Shown piece by piece: positions 1-7,007 of a stretch of DNA of 35,428 nucleotides. Position numbers and translations under genes: made by a program. Position 1 is the first letter of the stretch, and every line of letters begins with the position of its first letter. The stretch is taken from positions 1 to 35,428 of the forward strand of contig OMZX01000018.1 of the NCBI GenBank assembly GCA_900315665.1, given 5' to 3'. Under the pieces are notes generated by a model. That model worked only from the letters and a program-made list of their open reading frames with translations, ran no database searches and was not told where the DNA came from. Source of the DNA: an uncultured Eubacteriales bacterium (GTDB lineage: Bacteria > Bacillota > Clostridia > Lachnospirales > Lachnospiraceae).

Positions 1-26
1 CTCGGTGTCAGCATGTCAACAACGAA

Positions 27-338
27 TCACGTTCTTTTCTTGAGTTTATTGAATACTTCCTTGTGGGTCAGTCGCAGATCGGTTTCTGCTGCCTGCCGGT
101 CTGCTTCATCTAAAGCGGCTTCAGTTGGGCCTATATACGCTTGGATTTTTACTTTTTCAAGTGACAAATTCTGAAGATTTTTCGCGACCATATTTTTTAT
201 TGTCTCAGGGTTCTGGCAGAGATCCAAAGAAGGAATATCTTTAGATACATCAATCGGTGTTTCTATAGCTTTCAGATATTCTTTGAGTGCGTTTGGATTA
301 TTGATATAAATTTTTTCCAAAAGAGTTGATGTAGCCAT
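27..338 (-). CDS. Small antitoxin-like protein, function not established
   Basis: A 103-residue protein with no secretion signal or membrane segment. I do not recognise a named family for the whole protein. The C-terminal third is acidic and then basic (EADRQAAETDLR, then EVFNKLKKR), a tail style common in type II antitoxins of Firmicutes; this is resemblance only. Its promoter is strong and overlaps a perfect 7-bp inverted repeat, as expected for an autorepressed toxin-antitoxin operon. The ribosome binding site upstream of the ATG is poor. Any partner toxin would lie past the left edge: an ATG on the minus strand at 14 follows the stop by 12 bases, but too little is visible to call it. It is AT-rich like the divergent ATPase gene and unlike the rest of the window. 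Confidence 0.6.
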   Translation of the reverse strand: MATSTLLEKIYINNPNALKEYLKAIETPIDVSKDIPSLDLCQNPETIKNMVAKNLQNLSLEKVKIQAYIGPTEAALDEADRQAAETDLRLTHKEVFNKLKKRT

Positions 339-384
339 ATGTTCACTGCTTGAAGTTCGATTTTGAAATCATGTTGTTATATAA

Positions 385-415
385 AATATAAGCGATTGAC
401 ACTTCGCATGTCAAT
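385..415 (-). promoter_or_regulatory. Promoter of the antitoxin-like gene with overlapping operator palindrome
   Basis: On the minus strand a perfect -35 TTGACA (409-414) is followed by an 18-base spacer and -10 TATATT (385-390), placing transcription start near 375, about 35 bases before the start codon at 338. The inverted repeat ATTGACA-n7-TGTCAAT (395-415) covers the -35 box and the spacer, so a protein bound there would block RNA polymerase. A self-regulating product of the downstream gene is the natural candidate; this is inference. Confidence 0.65.
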
Positions 416-472
416 GCAGGGTAACGTCTGTGTTGATAATATTTAAAAAATGAATGATATCGGCATATATTG

Positions 473-502
473 TTGATTTTGGTCCCAAATAAATGATAAA
501 AT
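473..502 (+). promoter_or_regulatory. Promoter of the AAA ATPase gene
   Basis: TTGATT (473-478), an 18-base spacer, then TAAAAT (497-502). The predicted transcription start near 509 lies downstream of the in-frame ATG at 503, which argues that translation starts at the ATG at 542. Confidence 0.5.
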
Positions 503-541
503 ATGTTTGACGGGACGGAAATCGACGACAAGGGGAATACT

Positions 542-1981
542 ATGATAGGAAGAGATAGTGAGACACAAAGTTTGAAATCTTTGTATCGCAGTGGGCAGGC
601 AGAGCTGGTTGCAGTATATGGACGAAGACGTGTTGGAAAAACATATCTCATCAGTGAAACATTCAAAACCAAGTTGACATTTCATCATGCTGGCCTGTCA
701 CCGGTAGAGATGGAGACATTGGGCATAGGAACGCCGCTTCGTAAGCAACTGAAGCATTTTTATAATTCTTTGATTTTTCAGGGTATGAAGAAAAGCAGAT
801 GCCCAGCAACATGGCTTGATGCATTTTTAATGCTTGAACTGTTCTTACAAGAGAAGGATAGAGGAGAACGACAAGTCGTATTTTTAGACGAGCTTCCATG
901 GATGGATACGCAAAAATCAGGATTTATTACAGCCTTTGAAGGATTTTGGAATACTTGGGGATGCTATCGGGATAATCTTATGGTGATTGTGTGCGGCAGT
1001 GCAATTTCGTGGATTCAGGATAAACTGATTAACAATCATGGTGGATTATACGGGCGTTTAACATATAGTATCAAGCTTTCACCATTTACATTGTATGAGT
1101 GTGAAGAATTTTTGCAAAGCAGGGGTGTAAAAATTTCAAGATATGATATTGTGCAAGCCTATATGATAACAGGTGGAATTCCTTATTATTTGAAATATTT
1201 TGAAAAGGGAAAAAGCTTGGCTCAAAACATAGATCAGATGTTTTTTCGAATAGGAACACCTCTTCGAGATGAATATGAAAGATTAATGACATCCAGCTTT
1301 GCCAGACCGGAAAAATTACGGGTTATAATAGAGTGCCTCGCAACAAAAAACGCAGGATATAGTAAACCCGAAATAGAGAATAAGACCAATTTTTCTCGTG
1401 GCGGAAATTTATCAAAGGATTTCAATGCTTTAATTGCCAGTGATTTCATTGTCAAATACAAACCCTTTAAGGAAAAATCATATAGATATAAATTAGTAGA
1501 TCCTTTCTGCCTGTTTTATCTGCGGTTTGCAAAGGATCAGAGTGCTCTTGATAACGATTTTTGGCAGCAGAATCTTACATCGTCTAAAATCAGTTCCTGG
1601 AGAGGGTTCGCATTTGAAAATGTTTGCTTTAACCATATTTCAGAAATTAAAAAGGCTCTTGGTATAAGCGGTGTGAGTACGAAACAATCGATATGGACAA
1701 AGCGGTCTACGGCAGACGAAGATGGTACTCAAGTAGACCTTATCATAGAAAGAAAAGATGATGTCGTGAATATGTGCGAAATAAAATATTACAAAGGTGA
1801 TTTTGTCGTTGATAAGAGCTATCATAGAACGCTTGTTCATCGAAGAAACCTTTTGGAAAAGGAAATCTCTAGGAAGGACATCATTCATAGTACATTGATT
1901 ACCACAAACGGATTGGAATATAATGAATACAGTAGTGATTTCGATAATGTGATTACGCTGGATGATTTATTTGAGCGTTGA
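542..1981 (+). CDS. AAA ATPase of the archaeal-ATPase / DUF234 family
   Basis: A 479-residue cytoplasmic ATPase. The N-terminus carries MIGRDSE, then a P-loop in the form YGRRRVGKTYL (residues about 26-36), and a Walker B-like stretch VVFLDELPWMD near residue 114. This is the hallmark of the archaeal ATPase family (PF01637). The C-terminal third has a DUF234-type region with a nuclease-like signature: VDLIIERKDD followed by CEIKYYKGDF, matching the D...ExK arrangement of PD-(D/E)xK folds. I chose the ATG at 542 because AAGGGG (530-535) sits 6 bases upstream and the P-loop is then at the usual distance. These proteins are common in acquired islands and their cellular role is mostly unknown; a defence or mobile-element role is possible but unproven. 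Base composition is AT-rich compared with everything to its right. Confidence 0.9.
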   Translation: MIGRDSETQSLKSLYRSGQAELVAVYGRRRVGKTYLISETFKTKLTFHHAGLSPVEMETLGIGTPLRKQLKHFYNSLIFQGMKKSRCPATWLDAFLMLELFLQEKDRGERQVVFLDELPWMDTQKSGFITAFEGFWNTWGCYRDNLMVIVCGSAISWIQDKLINNHGGLYGRLTYSIKLSPFTLYECEEFLQSRGVKISRYDIVQAYMITGGIPYYLKYFEKGKSLAQNIDQMFFRIGTPLRDEYERLMTSSFARPEKLRVIIECLATKNAGYSKPEIENKTNFSRGGNLSKDFNALIASDFIVKYKPFKEKSYRYKLVDPFCLFYLRFAKDQSALDNDFWQQNLTSSKISSWRGFAFENVCFNHISEIKKALGISGVSTKQSIWTKRSTADEDGTQVDLIIERKDDVVNMCEIKYYKGDFVVDKSYHRTLVHRRNLLEKEISRKDIIHSTLITTNGLEYNEYSSDFDNVITLDDLFER

Positions 1982-2012
1982 TTTATAGCCAGATGAAGGA
2001 AGCATTAATCTC

Positions 2013-2046
2013 ACATGAGCGTCTCCCGGGTGGGAGGCGCTCATGT
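2013..2046. terminator. Hairpin between convergent genes, probable bidirectional terminator
   Basis: A 15-bp stem (2013-2027 with 2032-2046, one G-T pair) closed by the tetraloop GGGT lies between the stop of the ATPase gene (1981) and the stop of mgtE (2051). There is no long T-run on either strand, so termination efficiency is uncertain. Confidence 0.55.
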
Positions 2047-2050
2047 AGGT

Positions 2051-3442
2051 TTAGTAGTGCATGACGTTGATGAGGAGGATCCACGCGAGGCCATAGTAGG
2101 AGATGACGGCGGTTAAGTCGTTAAGGGTCGTGATGAGCGGGCCGCTCGCGACGGCGGGGTCGACGCCAACCTTCTTAAAGAACATCGGGATGACGGTGCC
2201 GACGAGGGAGGAGACGAACATCGCGATCACGAGGGCGATGGCGATGCAGGCGGAAATCGTGAATGCCATGTTCCAGGGCTCGGTCTTTGCGAAGTGGAGG
2301 TAGAGGCCGGCAAGCGCGAAGGAGGCGGCGCCTAAGATGACGCCATTGGTGAGGCCGATGCGGCCTTCCTTCCAGACGAGCGCGAGCTTCTGCTTCGTCT
2401 TCACGGTGTCGTCCATGAGGACACGGATCGTGACGGCCAGTGACTGGGTGCCGACGTTACCGGCCATGTCGAGAACCATCGACTGGAACAGCATGAGGAC
2501 AGTCACCTGCGCGACGACCTTTTCAAAAATGCCTACAACAGACGATACAACCATACCGAGCAGAAGAAGTACGATGAGCCACGGCAGACGCTTCCTGACG
2601 CTAAGCTTCATCGGCTCCTCGAGATCCTCTTCTGCGGACAGACCACCTAGTTTTGCGTAGTCTTCGCCGAACTCGGTATCGACAATGTCGACAACCTCCT
2701 GCGAGGTGAGGATGCCGATGATGTGGTTTGAATCATCAAGCGCCGGGATGGAATCCTCGGAATAGTCCTTGATCCATTCGAGGCAGGAATCAATCTCCTC
2801 CTTTGCATAGACGAACGGGTAGGAGGTCGTGATCAGCGATTCGAAGTTATCTTCTTTCCGCGCGATGATAAGATCCTTGAGGCTTACGGCGCCATAGAAG
2901 GTGCCGTCCTGATTCACCGCATAAATCGTCGTGATGTTATCATTGTCCGCGGCCTCGGAGATGAGCGCCTTCATCGCCTCCGGGACGGTTAAGTCCTTCC
3001 GGACGGTGATGAAATCGGTCGTCATACGGCTGCCGATCTGGTCCTCATCGAAGGTCGCGAGCATCGCAACCTCCTTCATCTTCGAACGGTCCATGAGGGA
3101 GATGATGGTGTCGCGTTCTTTTTTATCGAGCGATTTCAGGAAATCGACGGTTCTGTCGGAGTCGAGCTCTGAAATGATCTTCGCCTGGAAGCTCGTGCTC
3201 ATTTCCTTCAGATACGTCGTCAGAACATCATCATCGACATAGGAAAGGACGTCCGCAAGCATCTCCGTATCAATGATCCGGTAGAGCCGCTGACGTTCTG
3301 CCACTGTCATCAGTGCGAGCGCATCTGCAATGCTGTTTTCGTGATAATCTTCGATTTTTTCCCTGAGAATCGCAGGCGAATACTTCCCCCGTACAAGAGA
3401 CACGATCTCCTCGGAGAAATTCCTGTTTTCGTTGATGGGCAT
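2051..3442 (-). CDS. mgtE: Magnesium transporter MgtE
   Basis: A 463-residue Mg2+ channel/transporter of the plasma membrane. Residues 1-130 form the acidic MgtE N-domain, about 135-255 the paired CBS domains that sense cytosolic Mg2+, and about 288-460 the five-helix membrane domain. Family motifs are present: GNVGTQS (328-334) and DPAVASGPLITTLND (428-442), whose final Asp corresponds to the pore Mg2+-binding residue. Length is typical. The start is fixed by AAGGAGG 7 bases upstream of ATG 3442, but that ribosome binding site is buried in a 12- to 14-bp hairpin, so translation is probably controlled (see the leader). It is transcribed alone from its own promoter, divergent from the glycan island. 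Confidence 0.97.
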   Translation of the reverse strand: MPINENRNFSEEIVSLVRGKYSPAILREKIEDYHENSIADALALMTVAERQRLYRIIDTEMLADVLSYVDDDVLTTYLKEMSTSFQAKIISELDSDRTVDFLKSLDKKERDTIISLMDRSKMKEVAMLATFDEDQIGSRMTTDFITVRKDLTVPEAMKALISEAADNDNITTIYAVNQDGTFYGAVSLKDLIIARKEDNFESLITTSYPFVYAKEEIDSCLEWIKDYSEDSIPALDDSNHIIGILTSQEVVDIVDTEFGEDYAKLGGLSAEEDLEEPMKLSVRKRLPWLIVLLLLGMVVSSVVGIFEKVVAQVTVLMLFQSMVLDMAGNVGTQSLAVTIRVLMDDTVKTKQKLALVWKEGRIGLTNGVILGAASFALAGLYLHFAKTEPWNMAFTISACIAIALVIAMFVSSLVGTVIPMFFKKVGVDPAVASGPLITTLNDLTAVISYYGLAWILLINVMHY

Positions 3443-3446
3443 AGTG

Positions 3447-3481
3447 AAGCCTCCTTCCGATTATGAGCCGGAAGGAGGCTT
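3447..3481 (-). promoter_or_regulatory. Hairpin sequestering the mgtE ribosome binding site
   Basis: Arms 3448-3459 and 3469-3480 are perfectly complementary over 12 bp with a 9-base loop, extendable by an A-T and a G-T pair. On the minus-strand RNA the 3' arm contains the mgtE Shine-Dalgarno AAGGAGG and the 5' arm contains its complement CCTCCTT. There is no T-run, so this is a translational block and not an intrinsic terminator. Confidence 0.75.
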
Positions 3482-3557
3482 TCTGAATCACGGGAGTGAT
3501 AGCTGTAGGCATTACTGCCGGTTCGGATTCACAGCTGTGAGATCCGGAGCATCAGCT

Positions 3558-3620
3558 TCACATGTGCGAAATGAAAGGCCCTTCCGGCAATGTGGATCGA
3601 TATCCTATTCCGTCGTCCAT
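3558..3620 (-). CDS. Putative 20-residue leader peptide upstream of mgtE
   Basis: ATG at 3620 (minus strand) is preceded by AAAGGA 7 bases upstream, and the frame closes at TGA 3558-3560. The peptide begins MDDGIGYRS and contains LPEGP. Two adjacent Asp at the N-terminus and a Pro-Glu-Gly-Pro stretch are the kind of residues known to destabilise ribosomes at low Mg2+ in the enterobacterial MgtL-type leaders; applying that here is inference. It lies 115 bases before mgtE in the same transcript and includes the segment able to pair with the anti-Shine-Dalgarno arm. It is too short to judge coding potential statistically. Confidence 0.5.
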   Translation of the reverse strand: MDDGIGYRSTLPEGPFISHM

Positions 3621-3682
3621 ATGTCGTTCCTTTCTTAAATAATTGACATAAACGTAGCAGTCTTAATACTGGCTACACAAAA

Positions 3683-3710
3683 ATTATAGCCCAAATTTGC
3701 GATAATTCAA
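3683..3710 (-). promoter_or_regulatory. mgtE promoter
   Basis: On the minus strand: -35 TTGAAT (3705-3710), 16-base spacer, perfect -10 TATAAT (3683-3688). Transcription would start near 3676, giving a leader of about 234 nt. Confidence 0.7.
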
Positions 3711-3754
3711 CCCGAAAGTTCGTGATTTTTGGAGGTAGGCAGCATATGAAATTC

Positions 3755-3782
3755 TTGTAATTTAAGGCAAGTCCTTTATAAT
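3755..3782 (+). promoter_or_regulatory. Promoter of the glycan island (GT8 gene)
   Basis: -35 TTGTAA (3755-3760), 16-base spacer, perfect -10 TATAAT (3777-3782). It diverges from the mgtE promoter, with about 45 bases between the two -35 boxes. It gives a short leader of about 33 bases to the GT8 start. Confidence 0.7.
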
Positions 3783-3821
3783 GAATCTAGATTTTTCGGA
3801 TGAAGATGGAGGCATTGGACG

Positions 3822-4802
3822 ATGGACATAGCGTATGCTTCGGATGACAACTTTGCGGTGCACATGGCGGCGTCGATTTGCTCGGTGATGCAGCATAACC
3901 GGGAGGAGGACATCACATTTCATATACTGTCAGACGGGATTTCGGAGGAGAAGCTCGGGAAGATTACGGATATGATCGAGAAAGGTGGACAGAAGGCGTG
4001 CGTGTATCCGCTCGGTGATTTCGAAGGGAAGCTTCGGGCGCTCGTGCCGGGGATGAATACCGGCGATTTCCATGTGACGACGCTTGCGAGGCTTTTTCTC
4101 GGGTCGATTCTACCTGCGTCTGTGAAGACGGTGCTGTATCTCGATTGTGACACCGTGGTGCTCCATTCGCTGGAGGTGCCTTTTTTGACCCGGATGGATC
4201 CGATGGTAGCCGCGATGGCGCCGGAGCCGACGATTTATCCGGCTGTGAAGGAGCTCATCGGCCTCTCGGACGCTGACATTTATTACAATGCTGGCGTCAT
4301 GCTGCTGAACTTGTCGCTGTGGCGTCGGGAGAATCTGGAAGCGGAATGTCTCCACTATTATCAGAAGATGAACGGGAAGCTGCCCTTCAATGATCAGGAT
4401 ATCTTAAACCACGTGCTTCGTGACCGGGTGTATACATTGGGACAAAGGTTCAATTTCTTCTCTAATTATTACTATTTCAGCTACGCGGCACTCTGCCGGC
4501 TGTCCCCGTCGTATCGGACCGTCGGGACAGAGCGGCTGTACCGGATCAGCAAGCATCATCCGGTAGTTGTGCATTTCGCAGGCGCCGAGCGGCCGTGGAA
4601 TGAGGGCTCGCTCAACTATTACCGGCGGGCGTATGAGAAGTATCTCGCCGAGACGCCGTTTTATGACACGCCGAAGGTGAAGGGACAGAAGCTTTCGATG
4701 CTGTTCTATCATGGCATGAATGTGCTGACCTTCCTTTGCCCGGCAGCACGCAAGAAAATTTCGGACTTGTACTATCGGAAGCACTTTGGAGGTGTCGTTT
4801 GA
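3822..4802 (+). CDS. Glycosyltransferase family 8
   Basis: A 326-residue retaining glycosyltransferase, GT-A fold, cytoplasmic or membrane-associated. It starts with the GT8 signature IAYASDDNF and has the metal-binding DxD as YLDCDTVV (Asp108 and Asp110), then YYNAGVMLLNL (154-164), NDQD (190-193) and the HFAGAERPW metal-binding motif near 251, all in the order seen in lipopolysaccharide galactosyl/glucosyltransferases. The donor is probably UDP-Glc or UDP-Gal; the acceptor cannot be told. GGAGG lies 9 bases before the ATG. It is the first gene of the island and overlaps the next gene by 4 bases, so translation is coupled. Confidence 0.93.
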   Translation: MDIAYASDDNFAVHMAASICSVMQHNREEDITFHILSDGISEEKLGKITDMIEKGGQKACVYPLGDFEGKLRALVPGMNTGDFHVTTLARLFLGSILPASVKTVLYLDCDTVVLHSLEVPFLTRMDPMVAAMAPEPTIYPAVKELIGLSDADIYYNAGVMLLNLSLWRRENLEAECLHYYQKMNGKLPFNDQDILNHVLRDRVYTLGQRFNFFSNYYYFSYAALCRLSPSYRTVGTERLYRISKHHPVVVHFAGAERPWNEGSLNYYRRAYEKYLAETPFYDTPKVKGQKLSMLFYHGMNVLTFLCPAARKKISDLYYRKHFGGVV

Positions 4803-5752
4803 AATTAGCGGTCATCATCTTAAATTACAATGACAGACCTCACACGGAAAAGCTTGCGCGCAAGGTGGCAGGCTTTTCTTTGGTTTCGCTGGTTGTCATC
4901 GTCGATAACCAGTCGACGGACGGGAGCGGTGAAGAGCTTGCGGATTATTTCCGGCATGCAGGAAAGGTCGCGGTCATCAGGACTTCACGAAACGGCGGCT
5001 ATGGTTATGGAAACAATGCCGGCCTCCGGTACGCTTGTGGCCAGGGCTGTACACATATGCTGATTGCAAATCCAGACACGGACTTTACGGAGGACATGCT
5101 GCAAAAGCTCTGCGAAGTGTTCGTCACGAAGCGGGACGCCGGTGTCGTGAGTGCGATGATGCTCGATAGCCAGCACGGACTGCAGCAGACCGCTTGGCCG
5201 CTTCGATCCTTCACGCAGGACCTCATCAACGCAGGGCCGCTTGCGCGGCGGCTGCTCGGGTGGAGCATCAATTATCCGAAGAGCAAATTTCGGAGTGGTG
5301 TTGATTTGCAGAAAAATCCTGGTGATCAGGAAAATCAAGCGGTCAACAGGAATCAAATCATTCATCCGGTGCGGGTCGGTGTCGTGCATGGTTCGCTTCT
5401 TATGATCTCTCGGGAAGCCTTCGAGAAAACCGGTGGCTATGATGAGAAGGTTTTCTTGTATTCTGAAGAAAACATCCTTGCCCGGAGACTTCAGATGGCA
5501 GGCTTCGCCACCTACGTGGTGCCGGAGGCATTGTATCATCATGAAAACAGCGGGACGATCTCAAAAACCTATCACAGCATGGTGCTGAAGCAGAAGCTCC
5601 GACAGGAATCCGAGATGTACTACTATGAGGCGTACCTTCACATCGGGCTAGTGCGGAAACTGATTGCGAAGCTTTGTCAGTCAATCGTCATGTTCGAGAC
5701 AAAGGCACTGGACAAGATGCTGGAGATGAAAGCGAAGCTCATGAAATCGTAG
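4799..5752 (+). CDS. Glycosyltransferase family 2 (rhamnosyltransferase-like), TTG start
   Basis: A 317-residue inverting GT2. The N-terminus LAVIILNYND, VVIVDNQSTDGS (near residues 33-44) and GNNAGLRYA, then ANPDTDF (DxD near 93-95), match the nucleotide-sugar half of WbbL-type enzymes. The C-terminal half has GSLLMISREAFEKTGGYDE and YSEEN. I start it at TTG 4799 because GGAGGT ends 5 bases upstream and the TTG overlaps the previous stop (TTGA); starting further upstream would add residues from inside the GT8 gene with no family match. A hydrophilic N/Q-rich loop (near QKNPGDQENQAVNRNQ) interrupts the usual fold. Sugar specificity is unknown. Confidence 0.9.
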   Translation: MKLAVIILNYNDRPHTEKLARKVAGFSLVSLVVIVDNQSTDGSGEELADYFRHAGKVAVIRTSRNGGYGYGNNAGLRYACGQGCTHMLIANPDTDFTEDMLQKLCEVFVTKRDAGVVSAMMLDSQHGLQQTAWPLRSFTQDLINAGPLARRLLGWSINYPKSKFRSGVDLQKNPGDQENQAVNRNQIIHPVRVGVVHGSLLMISREAFEKTGGYDEKVFLYSEENILARRLQMAGFATYVVPEALYHHENSGTISKTYHSMVLKQKLRQESEMYYYEAYLHIGLVRKLIAKLCQSIVMFETKALDKMLEMKAKLMKS

Positions 5753-5776
5753 TGCGAGTTGATGGAGGAAATTTCG

Positions 5777-6877
5777 ATGATTAGTGTGCTTTTATGCACA
5801 TATAATGGTGAAAAATATATAGCGGAGCAGTTACAGTCAATTCTAGATCAGACTGTGAAGGACTTGCATGTCGTGGTGTCGGATGACGGCTCGACGGACA
5901 GGACAATCGAGATTGTCGGGGAGCTTTCGGAGGAGAATCCGGGGCGGATCACGATCCTACGGCAGGAGCCGCCGACTGGCAGTGCGGCGGTGCACTTTTT
6001 GAAGCTGTTTTGTGATAGGGCATATGATATTCCGGGGCAAGCGCCAGGAGAAAAGACTTCGGAAACGGAATCGGTGGGCGAAGTGTTAAAGGCAGATTAC
6101 ATCATGCTCTCTGATCAGGATGACGTATGGAAGCCGGAGAAGGCGGAGAAGACGCTTGCGATGATGAAGGAAATGGAAGCTAAGTATGGCAAGGACACAC
6201 CGCTTCTCGTGCACTGTGATGCCGAGGTGGTCGATGAAAGCCTCCATCAGATTTCTCTGTCCTATACTGCTTATCAGAAGATGACGCCCAGCCGGAAAAA
6301 ATTGAATCAGCTGCTGGTGCAGAACAATGTTGTCGGCGGGGCGACGATGGTGAACATGAGTCTCGCTGGCTACGTCAAAAATGTGCCGGAACACTGCGTC
6401 ATGCATGATGAGTGGCTCGCGCTCATTGCAAGTGCGTTCGGCGAGATCGGATATATTCCGGAAGCGCTCTACTACTATCGCCAGCATGGAGATAACGTGC
6501 TTGGTGCCGACAAGGGCTCTCGCATTCGGGAAATTTTAGGCCGCTTCGGTCTGTTCCGGACGGACGGAAAATCAAAGGCTGATATGGATGCGCATTCGAG
6601 GTCAGTATATCGTGAAATGTTCCTCCAGGCAGAATGCTTCCTTCGGATGTATGGAAGAGATTCTTCAAAGAATCAAGACAAGAGCCTTTCGTCAGATCAT
6701 GGCGATGAATCTTCACAAAACCAGAACAGAAGCCTTTCCGAAGAGCAGAGAAAGTTGCTCCGTGCCTTCATCTCAATCCCGAAGAAAAATCGCCTCGGAA
6801 AAATTCTCACGATTCTCCGATATGGCTTCACCTATAACCTGCTTCACCGTACAGTAGGTGAGTGCTTATTCATTTGA
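5777..6877 (+). CDS. Glycosyltransferase family 2
   Basis: A 366-residue GT2 of the RfbF/WbbD-like class. Motifs: ISVLLCTYNGEKYI at the N-terminus, VVVSDDGSTDRT, LSDQDDVWKPEK (the metal-binding QDD), HDEWLAL and ALYYYRQHGDNV near the end of the catalytic domain. The start ATG at 5777 has GGAGG 8 bases upstream; the upstream ATG at 5762 has none. Two hydrophilic insertions are unusual: one between strands before the QDD motif (GQAPGEKTSETESVGE) and one near residues 296-327 made of a degenerate 16-residue tandem repeat (DNA repeats at 6662 and 6710). The gene sits 24 bases after the previous one and ends just before a REP-like element. Confidence 0.9.
   Translation: MISVLLCTYNGEKYIAEQLQSILDQTVKDLHVVVSDDGSTDRTIEIVGELSEENPGRITILRQEPPTGSAAVHFLKLFCDRAYDIPGQAPGEKTSETESVGEVLKADYIMLSDQDDVWKPEKAEKTLAMMKEMEAKYGKDTPLLVHCDAEVVDESLHQISLSYTAYQKMTPSRKKLNQLLVQNNVVGGATMVNMSLAGYVKNVPEHCVMHDEWLALIASAFGEIGYIPEALYYYRQHGDNVLGADKGSRIREILGRFGLFRTDGKSKADMDAHSRSVYREMFLQAECFLRMYGRDSSKNQDKSLSSDHGDESSQNQNRSLSEEQRKLLRAFISIPKKNRLGKILTILRYGFTYNLLHRTVGECLFI
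6662..6740 (+). repeat. In-frame 48-bp tandem repeat inside the GT2 gene
   Basis: TCTTCA-anchored units starting at 6662 and 6710 share most positions and end in the identical AGCCTTTC. They encode SSKNQDKSLS and SSQNQNRSLS, so the period is 16 codons and the frame is kept. The segment falls in a hydrophilic loop, not in the catalytic core. Confidence 0.7.
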
Positions 6878-6883
6878 TTTCAT

Positions 6884-6940
6884 CGTCCCCGGTGACACTT
6901 AAAAGCTGACAGTGAGAACCGTCCCCGGTGTCGCAAAAGC
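6884..6940. repeat. REP-like hairpin repeat, degenerate copy
   Basis: A partial unit CGTCCCCGGTGACAC (6884-6898) is followed by a fuller unit starting AAAAGCTGACA and containing GAGAACCGTCCCCGGTGTC (6901-6940). It is the same family as the copies at 13062, 13133, 13927, 13998 and 31903, but the closing TCAGCTTTT arm is altered to TCGCAAAAGC. Confidence 0.75.
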
Positions 6941-6978
6941 TATCCTATCATCAAAATGGCATGATATATGATAGGATA
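6941..6978. promoter_or_regulatory. Perfect 11-bp hairpin in the leader of the next GT2 gene
   Basis: TATCCTATCAT (6941-6951) and ATGATAGGATA (6968-6978) pair perfectly with a 16-base loop, directly after the REP-like element and 29 bases before the next start codon. There is no T-run, so an operator, leader structure or processing site is more likely than a terminator. Confidence 0.5.
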
Positions 6979-7007
6979 AATGATATGATAATTTTAATAG
7001 GAGCAGC

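Larger units (their letters stand above)
3443..3676 (-). promoter_or_regulatory. mgtE 5' leader with upstream ORF, hairpins and sequestered ribosome binding site
   Basis: This fills the 379-base gap between mgtE and the GT8 gene together with the two promoters. Read on the minus strand it holds, in order: a 20-codon ORF (3558-3620); a hairpin at 3524-3546 (CGGAT/ATCCG extended by TCAC/GTGA); a small hairpin at 3488-3501 (ATCAC/GTGAT); and the ribosome-binding-site hairpin at 3447-3481. A 9-base segment inside the small ORF (3580-3588 on the plus strand) is perfectly complementary to 3467-3475, the anti-Shine-Dalgarno arm, so the RNA could switch between two folds. No M-box (ykoK) riboswitch core was recognisable. 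The regulatory reading is inference from sequence. Confidence 0.6.

Noticed and set aside
1-26. Possible toxin gene start on the minus strand at 14, and a fragment CGGTGTCAGC resembling the REP-like unit
   Set aside because: Only a few codons or 10 bases are visible before the window edge, too little to support either reading.
503-541. ATG at 503 as the start of the AAA ATPase
   Set aside because: It lies upstream of the predicted transcription start and has no ribosome binding site, while ATG 542 has AAGGGG 6 bases upstream and the family-typical N-terminus.
3529-3540. TCACAGCTGTGA as a CRP-type binding site
   Set aside because: The half-sites are in the opposite orientation to the CRP consensus and the spacing is 2, not 6. 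It reads better as the top of the 3524-3546 leader hairpin.
3643-3671. Plus-strand TTGACA at 3643 as a promoter for the GT8 gene
   Set aside because: No acceptable -10 at 16-18 bases; the pair at 3755/3777 is much better and closer to the gene.
3443-3676. M-box (ykoK) magnesium riboswitch upstream of mgtE
   Set aside because: Looked for on the minus strand; the conserved core sequences were not recognisable. A covariance search would settle it.
4985-5542. Minus-strand open frame of 185 codons opposite the GT2 at 4799
   Set aside because: Antisense to a well-supported glycosyltransferase and without recognisable motifs.
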